A stretch of 64,000 bases of DNA from Albibacterium sp035514885 (GTDB taxonomy: Bacteria > Bacteroidota > Bacteroidia > Sphingobacteriales > Sphingobacteriaceae), in contig NZ_DATJCH010000024.1 of NCBI RefSeq assembly GCF_035514885.1, positions 310,001 to 374,000 on the forward strand, written 5' to 3'. Both the position numbers and the translations under genes were made by a program. A model generated the notes under the pieces. The model saw only the letters and a program-made list of their open reading frames with translations, searched no databases and had not been told where the DNA came from. Of the stretch, positions 35,153 to 43,776 are shown piece after piece. Every line of letters begins with the position of its first letter. Position 1 is the first letter of the stretch.

Positions 35153-35992
35153 ATGATCAATACAAAACAAATAGTTGTGATTGCAGGAGTTGTGGTCCTT
35201 ATGGGCTTCATCTTGTTGCAGCCAGTAAAAAGTTTGACAAAGGAGGAGCCCGTTGCTACTGAAGGAGCCGCGGCCACTACTGTTACTGATCAATTTTCCC
35301 TGGAATCGGTTTCTCAGATTGCAAAACAAAGCCTTAGTGCTAATTTAGCAAAAGAGATTACTGATTTAGAAGCTCAATTGAATGCTGCATCTGATGCAGA
35401 CAAATTACCTTTATATAAAGAATTAGCTCAACATTGGCTTGATGTAAATCAACCTATGCCTGTAGCATTTATATATGAAGAGATCGCTCAACAAGAACCA
35501 AGTCTTGAGAATTGGGTAAAGACAGGCGATCTATTTACAGATTCTTACCAACATTTGAGTGATACGGTTATGGCTCCTGCTTTTACGGAACGTGCTAAGA
35601 AAGCATATGAGGAGGCATTGGCAATTGATGATAAGAATCTGGATGCAAGGACTGGCCTGGGAACAGCTTTGGTAAATGGTCCGGCTCCAATGGCAGGTAT
35701 TACTATGTTGTTGGATGTGGTTAAAGAAGATCCTGAAAACTTAAATGCAAATTATAATCTGGGATTATTTTCAATGAAATCCAGACAGTTTGATAAAGCA
35801 GTTGAACGTTTTAATACAGTGCTTGAACAAACTCCTAATAATGCTGAAGTTTGGTTCTATTTGGCCACAAGTTATGAAAATATTGGCTTGAAAGCAGATG
35901 CAATAAAAGCTTTCCAGAAGAGCAAAGAGCTTGCTGCAGACCCAAGCCTAACTCAATTTATTGACCGTAAGGTTGAAGAGTTGAGCAAGTAA
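35153..35992 (+). CDS. Membrane-anchored tetratricopeptide repeat protein
   Basis: A 279-residue protein with one N-terminal helix (about 6-24, IVVIAGVVVLMGFILLQPV), then an Ala/Thr-rich linker and at least three TPR units in the C-terminal half (for example NLDARTGLGTALVNG, NLNANYNLGLFSMKSRQFDKAVERF, AEVWFYLATSYENIGLKADAIKAF). The helix may be an uncleaved anchor with TPRs in the periplasm. TPRs mediate protein contacts; no specific role can be given. It sits between HU and the 29-residue basic protein, a gene order I believe recurs in Bacteroidota. Confidence 0.85.
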   Translation: MINTKQIVVIAGVVVLMGFILLQPVKSLTKEEPVATEGAAATTVTDQFSLESVSQIAKQSLSANLAKEITDLEAQLNAASDADKLPLYKELAQHWLDVNQPMPVAFIYEEIAQQEPSLENWVKTGDLFTDSYQHLSDTVMAPAFTERAKKAYEEALAIDDKNLDARTGLGTALVNGPAPMAGITMLLDVVKEDPENLNANYNLGLFSMKSRQFDKAVERFNTVLEQTPNNAEVWFYLATSYENIGLKADAIKAFQKSKELAADPSLTQFIDRKVEELSK

Positions 35993-36027
35993 TTAATAAA
36001 AATTAAAAAACATTTAAAAAAACTATT

Positions 36028-36117
36028 ATGCCAAGCGGAAAAAAAAGAAAGAGACATAAAATGTCAACTCACAAACGCAAGAAACGTTTAAGAAAAAACA
36101 GACACAAGAAAAAATAG
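36028..36117 (+). CDS. Small basic protein, 29 residues (AURKAIP1/COX24-like, possible ribosomal protein)
   Basis: A short gene beginning MPSGKKRKRHKMSTHKRKK and ending in RHKKK, then TAG. Nineteen of 29 residues are Lys or Arg and three more are His. The spacing of basic residues around the single internal Met resembles the AURKAIP1/COX24 motif of the mycobacterial small-subunit protein bS22, so a ribosome-associated role is a reasonable inference. An A-rich sequence precedes the ATG, as usual for this phylum. It lies between the TPR gene (35 bases) and the RNase G leader. Confidence 0.8.
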   Translation: MPSGKKRKRHKMSTHKRKKRLRKNRHKKK

Positions 36118-36139
36118 ATTTTTAGATTGAATAAGGGCT

Positions 36140-36166
36140 GCCTGTAACCGGAAAATGGTTACAGGC
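36140..36166 (+). terminator. Hairpin after the small basic protein gene
   Basis: A perfect 10-bp stem, GCCTGTAACC (36140-36149) with GGTTACAGGC (36157-36166), loop GGAAAAT. The following TGTCATATTT is only mildly T-rich, so it may be a weak terminator or a processing/attenuation hairpin in front of rng. Confidence 0.55.
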
Positions 36167-36193
36167 TGTCATATTTCAGAACTATTTATTTGT

Positions 36194-36310
36194 TTCTAAG
36201 AGTTTGTTCTCTTAGAATGTGTTCGTTTATAAAGTCTTATGGTTTCATTGAAAGTTGCCATATGCTATTTATTGTATTAGTATAATTATGTATTAGTATT
36301 TGCAACTTTC
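36194..36310 (+). repeat. Inverted and direct repeats in the RNase G leader
   Basis: TTCTAAGAG/CTCTTAGAA form a 9-bp hairpin (36194-36202, 36209-36217). GAAAGTTGC (36250-36258) pairs with GCAACTTTC (36302-36310), closing a larger loop that contains GTATTAGTAT twice (36274-36283, 36290-36299). Together with the hairpin at 36140 this makes the 207-base gap before rng unusually structured. Confidence 0.6.
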
Positions 36311-36324
36311 TAATACACTAGCTG

Positions 36325-37878
36325 TTGGTAAAGGAATTAATTATCGATTCAACTCCTGATTCGGGAGTTACAATCGCCTTGCTTCAAGACAAACAGCTTG
36401 TTGAGCTTAATACCGAACAAGTAAATAATAATTACGCTGTAGGCGATATCTATCTGGGCAGGATAAAGAAGATTATGCCTGGGCTGAATGCCGCTTTTGT
36501 GGATGTTGGCTATTCTAAAGATGCATTTTTGCATTATTTAGATCTGGGTCCACAGGTAGAAACACTCATCAAGTTAACAAAGATGGTGAAGAATGGTAGT
36601 TTCAAAGATAAACTGCTATCAACCATTAATCTTGAAAAGGATATAAATAAATCAGGGAAGATATCTGAGATTTTGTCTCGGAATATGCTATTACCTGTTC
36701 AAATTGCAAAGGAGCCCATTTCTACAAAGGGTCCTCGTTTAAGTGCAGATCTATCGATTGCCGGCCGTTTTGTCGTGTTGGTTCCCTTTTCAGAGGTTGT
36801 ATCAATCTCAAAGAAAATAAAGTCTAATACAGAGCGTAATCGACTGAAGAGAATCGTTGAGGGAATTAAACCACCTAATTTTGGTGTGATTATTCGTACT
36901 GTCTCTGAAGGTAAGGGCGTTGCTGAATTAGAGAAGGATATTTTAGATCTTGTTGATAAGTGGGAAAAATTCACAAAGCGACTTCAAGTTGCGGAACCTC
37001 GCAATAAAGTGCTGGGAGAGATGGATCGTACATCGACCATTTTACGTGATATTTTAACCGATGAGTTCTCTCATATCCATATTAATGATTCTCTGATTTT
37101 TGAGGAGACACGTTCTTATATTCAAGGAATTTCTCCTGATTTAGAGAAAATCGTAAAGTTTTATAAGCATAAAGAACCTATTTTTGAGCATTTTGGTGTT
37201 GAGAAGCAGATAAAATCTGCATTTGGAAAGACTGTTAATTTGCCTGGAGGTGCTTATCTGGTTATTGAGCATACGGAAGCTCTTCATGTTATTGATGTAA
37301 ATAGCGGTAACCGGACAGCCAACAAGGAGAACCAAGAAGAGAATGCGTTTTTAGTTAATAAAGAGGCTGCAAAAGAAATAGCTCGTCAGTTACGTTTACG
37401 TGATATGGGAGGTATTGTTGTAATTGACTTTATAGATATGCATAAGGCTCCAAATCGTAAGGAGCTGTTTGAGTTTCTTAAGGAGTGCATGAAAGATGAT
37501 CGTGCTAAGCATACTATTTTGCCTCCAAGTAAATTTGGACTTGTTCAGATTACTCGTCAGCGTGTGCGTCCCGAGATGAATATCATTACCAGCGAGAAAT
37601 GTCCAACATGTGATGGAACGGGAGAAATACGTGCAAGTATTGTTTTAATGGATGATATAGAAAGTAATTTAAACTATATCTTAAATGAACAAAACGAGAA
37701 AGATATCACTTTAAACGTTCATCCATATATTGATGCTTATATCAAAAAAGGATTGATATCGCAAAGAATGAAATGGCTTTTCAAATACGGAAAGTGGATC
37801 AAAGTAAAAAGTGTTGCTTCTTATAATTTGACAGAGTTTCATTTCCAGAATAAGAAGGAAGAAGAGATTAAACTTTAA
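36325..37878 (+). CDS. rng: Ribonuclease E/G family endoribonuclease (RNase G)
   Basis: A 517-residue enzyme starting at TTG (36325), reading MVKELIIDSTPDS; an in-frame stop at 36319 excludes an earlier ATG. An S1 domain lies about 38-125 (GDIYLGRIKKIMPGLNAAFVDVG), the RNase H-like and DNase I-like catalytic parts follow with VIDVNSGNRTANKENQ and IVVIDFIDM (metal-binding Asp residues), and the Zn-link CPTCDGTG joins subunits. It processes 16S rRNA and decays mRNA. It lacks the RNase E C-terminal scaffold. radA starts 5 bases downstream. Confidence 0.96.
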   Translation: MVKELIIDSTPDSGVTIALLQDKQLVELNTEQVNNNYAVGDIYLGRIKKIMPGLNAAFVDVGYSKDAFLHYLDLGPQVETLIKLTKMVKNGSFKDKLLSTINLEKDINKSGKISEILSRNMLLPVQIAKEPISTKGPRLSADLSIAGRFVVLVPFSEVVSISKKIKSNTERNRLKRIVEGIKPPNFGVIIRTVSEGKGVAELEKDILDLVDKWEKFTKRLQVAEPRNKVLGEMDRTSTILRDILTDEFSHIHINDSLIFEETRSYIQGISPDLEKIVKFYKHKEPIFEHFGVEKQIKSAFGKTVNLPGGAYLVIEHTEALHVIDVNSGNRTANKENQEENAFLVNKEAAKEIARQLRLRDMGGIVVIDFIDMHKAPNRKELFEFLKECMKDDRAKHTILPPSKFGLVQITRQRVRPEMNIITSEKCPTCDGTGEIRASIVLMDDIESNLNYILNEQNEKDITLNVHPYIDAYIKKGLISQRMKWLFKYGKWIKVKSVASYNLTEFHFQNKKEEEIKL

Positions 37879-37883
37879 GAGAT

Positions 37884-39263
37884 ATGGCAAAAGCAAGGAG
37901 CACTTATTTCTGTCAGAATTGCGGCTTCGAAAGTGCCAAATGGTTGGGGAAGTGTCCTTCCTGCGACCAATGGAATACTTTCGTTGAAGAAATAGTTGAA
38001 AAGACAGCAAGCAAGGTTCCTGATTGGCGTACTGAGAAATCTTCTAACAGAGCATCTAAGGCAGCGGCTATCCATTCAATAGTATATAGAGAGGAGGCCA
38101 GGCTGCAAACTCCGGATAAGGAGCTTAATCGTGTTCTTGGTGGTGGCATTGTACCAGGTTCTTTGACATTAATTGGCGGAGAACCTGGTATTGGAAAGTC
38201 TACATTGATGTTGCAGCTGGCCCTAACCATGCCTAAGCTTAAGATTTTGTATGTATCTGGTGAAGAAAGTGAACAACAATTAAAAATGCGCGCAGAGCGT
38301 ATTAAACAATCTTCTCAAGCGTCATGCTATATATTAACTGAAACTGCTACTCAGAATATATTTAAACAAATTGAACAGGTTGAGCCGGAGTTGGTAATCA
38401 TTGACTCTATCCAAACACTTCATTCGGCTCATATTGATTCATCACCCGGCAGTGTTTCACAAGTACGGGAATGTACGGCTGAACTGTTGCGTTTTGCAAA
38501 AGAATCCGGAACGCCGGTGTTTATCATAGGACATATAACCAAAGAGGGATCCATCGCCGGTCCGAAAGTTCTGGAGCATATGGTAGATACTGTTTTGCAA
38601 TTTGAAGGCGATAGGCATCATGTATATCGAATTCTTCGGGCGGTTAAGAATCGGTTTGGATCATCTTCTGAACTTGGTATTTATGAAATGCAGGGTGCTG
38701 GCCTTCGAGAGGTTTCAAATCCTTCCGAGATCTTGTTATCTCATCGGGAGTCTACTACACTTACGGGTATTTCAATTGCTTCTATGCTGGAGGGAGCGCG
38801 ACCTATGTTGATTGAGGTTCAGGCCTTGGTGAGTACTTCTGCTTATGGGACGCCTCAGAGATCAGCAACAGGATTTGATGGAAAGAGAATGAATATGCTA
38901 TTAGCAGTATTGGAGAAGCGCTTTGGTTTCCGTCTTTCTATACAAGATGTATTTTTAAATATTGCAGGTGGTTTACGTGTGGAGGACCCGGCAATTGATT
39001 TGGCTGTGATTATGGCTATTATTTCTTCACAGCAAGATATTCCGATACCATCCGGTGTTGTTTTTGCAGGAGAGGTTGGTTTATCAGGAGAAATCAGAGC
39101 AATTAATAGGGTTGATCAACGCATTGCTGAAGCTGAAAAGCTTGGGTTTGAGAAGATTTATATATCGAAATATAATTCGAAGGGCTTGGATATCAGTCGT
39201 TATAAAATAGAAATAGTTCCTCTTTCTAAAGTAGAGGAACTATTTCAACAATTATTTGGGTAA
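37884..39263 (+). CDS. radA: DNA repair protein RadA (Sms)
   Basis: A 459-residue RecA-like helicase for branch migration. The N-terminal C4 zinc finger CQNCG...CPSC is at about 9-30; Walker A GGEPGIGKST follows at about 92-101; the RadA-specific KNRFGS motif and a Lon-like C-terminal domain (about 285-459) are present. Its last codons form half of a 14-bp perfect hairpin that also lies downstream of the convergent carB gene. Co-transcribed with rng. Confidence 0.97.
   Translation: MAKARSTYFCQNCGFESAKWLGKCPSCDQWNTFVEEIVEKTASKVPDWRTEKSSNRASKAAAIHSIVYREEARLQTPDKELNRVLGGGIVPGSLTLIGGEPGIGKSTLMLQLALTMPKLKILYVSGEESEQQLKMRAERIKQSSQASCYILTETATQNIFKQIEQVEPELVIIDSIQTLHSAHIDSSPGSVSQVRECTAELLRFAKESGTPVFIIGHITKEGSIAGPKVLEHMVDTVLQFEGDRHHVYRILRAVKNRFGSSSELGIYEMQGAGLREVSNPSEILLSHRESTTLTGISIASMLEGARPMLIEVQALVSTSAYGTPQRSATGFDGKRMNMLLAVLEKRFGFRLSIQDVFLNIAGGLRVEDPAIDLAVIMAIISSQQDIPIPSGVVFAGEVGLSGEIRAINRVDQRIAEAEKLGFEKIYISKYNSKGLDISRYKIEIVPLSKVEELFQQLFG
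39210..39246 (-). terminator. Terminator hairpin of carB embedded in radA
   Basis: A perfect 14-bp inverted repeat (39210-39223 and 39233-39246) with a 9-base loop lies in the last codons of radA. On the minus strand it is followed by TATTTTATA, so it can end carB transcripts; on the plus strand it lies just before the radA stop and lacks a T run. Confidence 0.6.
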
Positions 39264-39272
39264 GTTTTAAGC

Positions 39273-42089
39273 TTATTTACTTAAGTACATTGATTTCTTT
39301 GCACTAAGCTCTCTGAATCTTGGATGTTCCAAATCTTTAATGAAGAGGATAGATTCTCCTGTAGATTTCATTTCCGGGCCTAATTGCTTATCCACTTCAG
39401 GGAATTTATTGAAAGAGAATACCGGTTCTTTAATAGCATATCCTTTTAATTTACGCTCGATCTTAAAGTCTTTTAATTTATTGGCACCCAGCATAACTTT
39501 GGTTGCGATATTTACGTAAGGCACGTCATACGCTTTTGCAATAAAAGGAACAGTTCTGGAAGCTCTTGGATTGGCTTCGATTACATATACCTTTTCGTCC
39601 TTTATCGCAAATTGTATGTTTAATAAACCGATTATATTTAATGCCTTTGCTAATTTAATAGAGTATTCTTCCATTTGGCGGATTACGTTATCCGATAGAC
39701 TATAAGGAGGTAATACAGCATGTGAATCGCCGGAGTGGATACCTGCAGGTTCAATATGCTCCATTAAGCCGATAATATGAACATCTTCTCCGTCGCTGAT
39801 TGAATCCGATTCACTTTCTTCTGCACGGTCTAAGAAATGGTCAATTAAAACCCGGTTTCCTGGTAAATTGCGTAGAAGTTTAACCACGGCTTTCTCTAGA
39901 TCCTCATCGTTGATCACAATGCTCATCCCTTGTCCTCCAAGAACATAACTAGGACGAACAAGTACCGGATAACCCACTTCTTTAGCAACAAGTAAAGCTT
40001 CCTCAGCACTTTCTGCTACACCATATTTAGGATAAGGTATATCAAGATCTTTTAACAAGTCAGAGAAGCTTCCACGGTCTTCGGCAAGATCCATATCTTC
40101 GAAAGAAGTTCCTATGATTTTAATGCCATGCTCTTTTAGCTTTTCTGCCATTTTTAATGCAGTCTGGCCACCTAACTGAACAATTACTCCTTCTGGTTTC
40201 TCATGTTCGATAATCTCACGAACGTGTTCCCAGAATACCGGTTCGAAGTATAGCTTATCTGCCATGTTGAAGTCAGTAGAAACTGTTTCTGGATTACAGT
40301 TAATCATGATGGCTTCATAACCTGCTTCTTTAGCCGCTATTAACCCGTGTACACATGAATAATCAAACTCAATACCTTGTCCGATACGATTTGGGCCAGA
40401 ACCTAGTACAATGATTTTTTTCTTATCGGTAACTATTGATTCGTTTTCATCTTCAAAGGTTGAGTAGTAGTAAGGTGTTAATGCAGGGAATTCAGCTGCA
40501 CAGGTATCAACCATTTTAAATACACGATTGATTCCTAATGATTTTCTACGTGTGTATACCTCTTCTTCAGAAACATTTCCTAATATCCAGGCAATTTGAC
40601 CATCTGAGTAGCCTTTTTGCTTTAAGGTCATGAAGAATTCTTTTGGAATATTATAGAGTTGGTATCTCTTAAGTTCTGTTTCCAAAAGAACCAGTTCTTG
40701 TATTTGAATTAAGAACCATTTATCGATTAACGTAATCTTACGAATGGATTCTAATGGTACACCCATTTCAAAGGCATCCTTGATATGGAATAAACGATCA
40801 GCACTTGGATGCTCCAGGCTGTACATGATTTCTTCCAAGTTTCTGTTTTGACGACCATCTGCACCTAGTCCAAGGCGATTGGTTTCTAAACTTTGACATC
40901 CTTTTTGGAGGGCTTCGATGAAGGTACGGCCGATTGCCATCACCTCACCCACTGATTTCATCTGTAAACCTAATTCGGTATTTGCACCTTTAAATTTATC
41001 AAAGTTCCAGCGTGGTATTTTTACGATTACATAGTCTAAGCTAGGCTCGAAATATGCTGATGTGTTTTTTGTAATTTGATTTTCAATTTCATCCAAGTTG
41101 TAGCCTATTGCCAGTTTAGAAGCAATTTTTGCAATTGGATAACCAGTCGCTTTGGATGCAAGGGCTGATGAACGTGATACGCGTGGATTGATTTCAATGG
41201 CGATAATCTCTTCGTTATCGGGATTAACAGAGAACTGAACATTACAACCTCCAGCGAAGTTACCGATAGCTCGCATCATCTTAATAGCTTGATTACGCAT
41301 CTCTTGGTAGCAACGATCGCTTAAGGTCATGGTAGGTGCAACGGTAATTGAATCACCCGTATGGATACCCATAGGATCAAAATTCTCGATTGCACAAATG
41401 ATGATTACATTATCATTGCTGTCGCGTAGAAGTTCGAGCTCAAACTCTTTCCATCCCAATACAGCCTGTTCAACTAATACTTCGTGAGTTGGAGAAGCCT
41501 GCAGACCTCTGCTTAGAGCCAATTCAAACTCTTCTTTCTTATGAACGAATCCTCCTCCTGTCCCACCAAGTGTATAAGATGGGCGGATTACTAATGGATA
41601 GCCTATTTCCTGAGCAGCTTCTTTACCTTCTAAAAAGGAGTTTGCAATTTTAGAACGCGCTACTCCGATACCGATATCAACCATTAATTGTCTGAATGCC
41701 TCGCGGTTTTCAGTTGTTTCAATTGCGGCAATATCAACACCTATAATATCAACATTATATTTCTTCCAGATACCCCTCTCGTCAGCCTCAATACATAAGT
41801 TAAGAGCTGTTTGCCCTCCCATTGTAGGCAGGACGGCATCAATGTTCCTCTCTGATAAAATTTCCTCAATACTCTCGCATGTTAGCGGAAGCAAATAAAC
41901 ATGATCCGCAATAACCTTGTCGGTCATGATGGTTGCTGGATTTGAGTTTATGATTGAAACTTCGATACCTTCTTCTTTTAAAGAAAGGGCTGCTTGAGAT
42001 CCAGCATAATCGAATTCACAGGCTTGGCCGATAATTATCGGTCCTGAACCAATAATCAATACGGAACGAATGGAAGTGTTTTTAGGCAT
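39273..42089 (-). CDS. carB: Carbamoyl-phosphate synthase large subunit, without regulatory domain
   Basis: A 938-residue enzyme that makes carbamoyl phosphate for pyrimidine and arginine synthesis. Two ATP-grasp halves are complete: VLIIGSGPIIIGQACEFDYAG and YTLGGTGGGFV in the first, VLGSGPNRIGQGIEFDYSC and YVLGGQGMSIV in the second. It ends 40-odd residues after FNKFPEVDKQLGPEMKSTGE, where the E. coli enzyme (1073 residues) continues into the MGS-like allosteric domain, which is missing here. carA is not in the window. It is monocistronic, converging on radA. Confidence 0.96.
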   Translation of the reverse strand: MPKNTSIRSVLIIGSGPIIIGQACEFDYAGSQAALSLKEEGIEVSIINSNPATIMTDKVIADHVYLLPLTCESIEEILSERNIDAVLPTMGGQTALNLCIEADERGIWKKYNVDIIGVDIAAIETTENREAFRQLMVDIGIGVARSKIANSFLEGKEAAQEIGYPLVIRPSYTLGGTGGGFVHKKEEFELALSRGLQASPTHEVLVEQAVLGWKEFELELLRDSNDNVIIICAIENFDPMGIHTGDSITVAPTMTLSDRCYQEMRNQAIKMMRAIGNFAGGCNVQFSVNPDNEEIIAIEINPRVSRSSALASKATGYPIAKIASKLAIGYNLDEIENQITKNTSAYFEPSLDYVIVKIPRWNFDKFKGANTELGLQMKSVGEVMAIGRTFIEALQKGCQSLETNRLGLGADGRQNRNLEEIMYSLEHPSADRLFHIKDAFEMGVPLESIRKITLIDKWFLIQIQELVLLETELKRYQLYNIPKEFFMTLKQKGYSDGQIAWILGNVSEEEVYTRRKSLGINRVFKMVDTCAAEFPALTPYYYSTFEDENESIVTDKKKIIVLGSGPNRIGQGIEFDYSCVHGLIAAKEAGYEAIMINCNPETVSTDFNMADKLYFEPVFWEHVREIIEHEKPEGVIVQLGGQTALKMAEKLKEHGIKIIGTSFEDMDLAEDRGSFSDLLKDLDIPYPKYGVAESAEEALLVAKEVGYPVLVRPSYVLGGQGMSIVINDEDLEKAVVKLLRNLPGNRVLIDHFLDRAEESESDSISDGEDVHIIGLMEHIEPAGIHSGDSHAVLPPYSLSDNVIRQMEEYSIKLAKALNIIGLLNIQFAIKDEKVYVIEANPRASRTVPFIAKAYDVPYVNIATKVMLGANKLKDFKIERKLKGYAIKEPVFSFNKFPEVDKQLGPEMKSTGESILFIKDLEHPRFRELSAKKSMYLSK

Positions 42090-42110
42090 TTTTTATTTAA
42101 AGTATAAATG

Positions 42111-42185
42111 AACGGAACTATTACAGGTCGAGATTTGTCCGTTATAGGAAGGAAATTCCGACTGCTTTGTCGGAGTGCAAAGATA
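42111..42185 (-). promoter_or_regulatory. carB promoter and structured leader
   Basis: CAAAGATA at 42178-42185 is TATCTTTG on the minus strand, giving a leader of about 80 bases. The leader holds TCCGAC/GTCGGA (42157-42162, 42169-42174) and AACGGA/TCCGTT (42111-42116, 42138-42143), two possible hairpins. Confidence 0.5.
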
Positions 42186-42285
42186 GAAAATTTCTATTAT
42201 GTTTATGGTAAAAGCGCTTGTTTTTTCTTAAATTAATTTGCTTCATCCTGTAAATTCCTTTTCTAATTGTAAATTGCGAGTAAAT

Positions 42286-42834
42286 ATGGGTGTAAATAAA
42301 GTTATTAAAATTGCAATCGTAGGGCCAGAATCAACTGGTAAGTCTTCTTTAACAAAACAGTTAGCAGACGAGTTTGATACGCTGCTTGTTCCTGAATTTG
42401 CCAGAGAATATTGTCAGGGTCTTCAGCGTAATTATACTTTAGAGGATGAGATTAATATCTTCCACGGTCAAATCGATTTGGAGAAGAAAATTGTTGAATT
42501 AGCACAGAAGAATTTGATCTTTTGTGATACGATGGTACTGACTGTAAAGATATGGTGTGATCATCTTTTTGGTTTTACTCCGAAGGAAGTTTTAAAGGGA
42601 ATCGCAGAACAATCTTATGATTTATATTTATTGATGGATATTGACTTACCCTGGCAAGAGGATGAATTGCGTGATTTTCCAACCTTAAGAGAGCATTTTA
42701 TGCAAGTATGGCATCAAGAATTGAAAGCTCTATCTGCAAATTATAAGGTGATCTCAGGAATAGGAGATCACAGATTTCTTACTGCTAAGAGTGTGGTGGG
42801 AGATTTTTTAAACGATATTAATAAGACTATTTGA
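42286..42834 (+). CDS. NadR-like P-loop kinase (nicotinamide riboside kinase type)
   Basis: A 182-residue ATP-binding protein. The start is the ATG at 42286 (MGVNKVIKIAIVGPESTGKSSLTKQ); the longer frame from 42238 has no family support. Walker A is GPESTGKSS, followed by the NadR pattern VPEFAREYCQ and FCDTMVLTVKIWCDHLFG. The domain equals the C-terminal ribosylnicotinamide kinase part of NadR, phosphorylating nicotinamide riboside for NAD salvage. The adenylyltransferase domain of full NadR is absent. Its stop abuts the convergent 71-residue gene. Confidence 0.85.
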   Translation: MGVNKVIKIAIVGPESTGKSSLTKQLADEFDTLLVPEFAREYCQGLQRNYTLEDEINIFHGQIDLEKKIVELAQKNLIFCDTMVLTVKIWCDHLFGFTPKEVLKGIAEQSYDLYLLMDIDLPWQEDELRDFPTLREHFMQVWHQELKALSANYKVISGIGDHRFLTAKSVVGDFLNDINKTI

Positions 42835-43050
42835 TTATAGACGATTACTTTTAAGATCAGCTAAACCTTTTTTTAGGGTGAAGAGAATGTAGTTTTCATC
42901 ACGTTTTACTCGTTTGGCCAAACGGTTTACTAATTCAGCTTCTTGCCCCGGTTCATATGCCAAATCTTCGGCACTTAAATGTATATATTTGCGCAGGAGT
43001 TTTAATTTTAATACTTCCCATTGTTCTGCACTGATAATTAGATCGGCCAT
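42835..43050 (-). CDS. Small CsbD-like protein, 71 residues
   Basis: An acidic-basic mixed helical protein without signal peptide. The order W..LK.KL..KY..L...DL.YE.G.E.ELV.RL resembles the CsbD stress-protein motif, though the similarity is weak and the Gly-rich N terminus of CsbD is absent. A strong promoter (43066-43097) drives it, suggesting a well-expressed, possibly stress-related gene. Function is not known. Confidence 0.65.
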   Translation of the reverse strand: MADLIISAEQWEVLKLKLLRKYIHLSAEDLAYEPGQEAELVNRLAKRVKRDENYILFTLKKGLADLKSNRL

Positions 43051-43065
43051 TTTTTTATCTTTTCA

Positions 43066-43097
43066 CAAAAGTAATTAAAATGAAGATGTAAGTCAAA
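43066..43097 (-). promoter_or_regulatory. Promoter of the CsbD-like gene
   Basis: On the minus strand TTTG (43097-43094), a 20-base spacer and TACTTTTG (43073-43066): a full match to the Bacteroidota promoter. The start site would be about 8-12 bases before the ATG. Confidence 0.7.
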
Positions 43098-43165
43098 CAA
43101 TTTGGGATGGTTTAGGCTCGAAATTTGCTTGTAATTTAAAAAGTTAAACTATATAATTATTAACC

Positions 43166-43747
43166 ATGAAAAAAATCTTTCTTAGTCTGCTATTAATTGC
43201 TGGTACGACGCTTGCAGCATCAGCACAAATACTTCCTTCTTTTCAGTTTGGATTGAAGGCAGGTGCTAACTTTTCTAATTTAAAAGATATTTCTGTGAAT
43301 TCCGAAACCAGAACAGGCGTTCTTGGAGGTATATGGGCACGTGTTGGGGGTGCAGGGATTCACTTTCAGCCAGAATTATATTTTACTTCCAAGGGTTCGG
43401 AAGGAAGTGACGGTTCTTCTAAATTTACTACCATGGATTTGCCTTTATTATTAGGTACCCGTATTGGTGTTGGACCGGTTGCTGCACGTTTTCAGATTGG
43501 ACCAGTTGTGTCATTTGTTATGGATGAAGAGCATTCGTTCGTTGAAAATGTGGGACAGGTAACTCAGTTTGATGAATATAAGAAACAAACTTTTGGTTTA
43601 ACGGGAGGTATCGGAGTTGATATAAGCAATCTTAGAGCCGATCTACGTTATGAGCAGGGTTTAAGCGATGTATATGATAATAGCGAAGGAGATAACAACG
43701 GCCGTTTAAAACTATGGACAGTAAGTATTGGCTATCGTCTTTTTTAG
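43166..43747 (+). CDS. Outer-membrane beta-barrel protein (porin/PorT family)
   Basis: A 193-residue exported protein; residues 1-20 form a signal peptide (ending ASAQ). The mature part is an eight-strand type barrel: FQFGLKAGANFSNLKD opens it, strands alternate with Gly-rich turns, and the last strand LWTVSIGYRLF ends in Phe as in proteins inserted by BAM. Such small barrels are abundant in this phylum; no ligand or role is known. Followed by a strong terminator. Confidence 0.88.
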   Translation: MKKIFLSLLLIAGTTLAASAQILPSFQFGLKAGANFSNLKDISVNSETRTGVLGGIWARVGGAGIHFQPELYFTSKGSEGSDGSSKFTTMDLPLLLGTRIGVGPVAARFQIGPVVSFVMDEEHSFVENVGQVTQFDEYKKQTFGLTGGIGVDISNLRADLRYEQGLSDVYDNSEGDNNGRLKLWTVSIGYRLF

Positions 43748-43776
43748 GCTAAGCTAGCTTGATTTTTAACATACAT

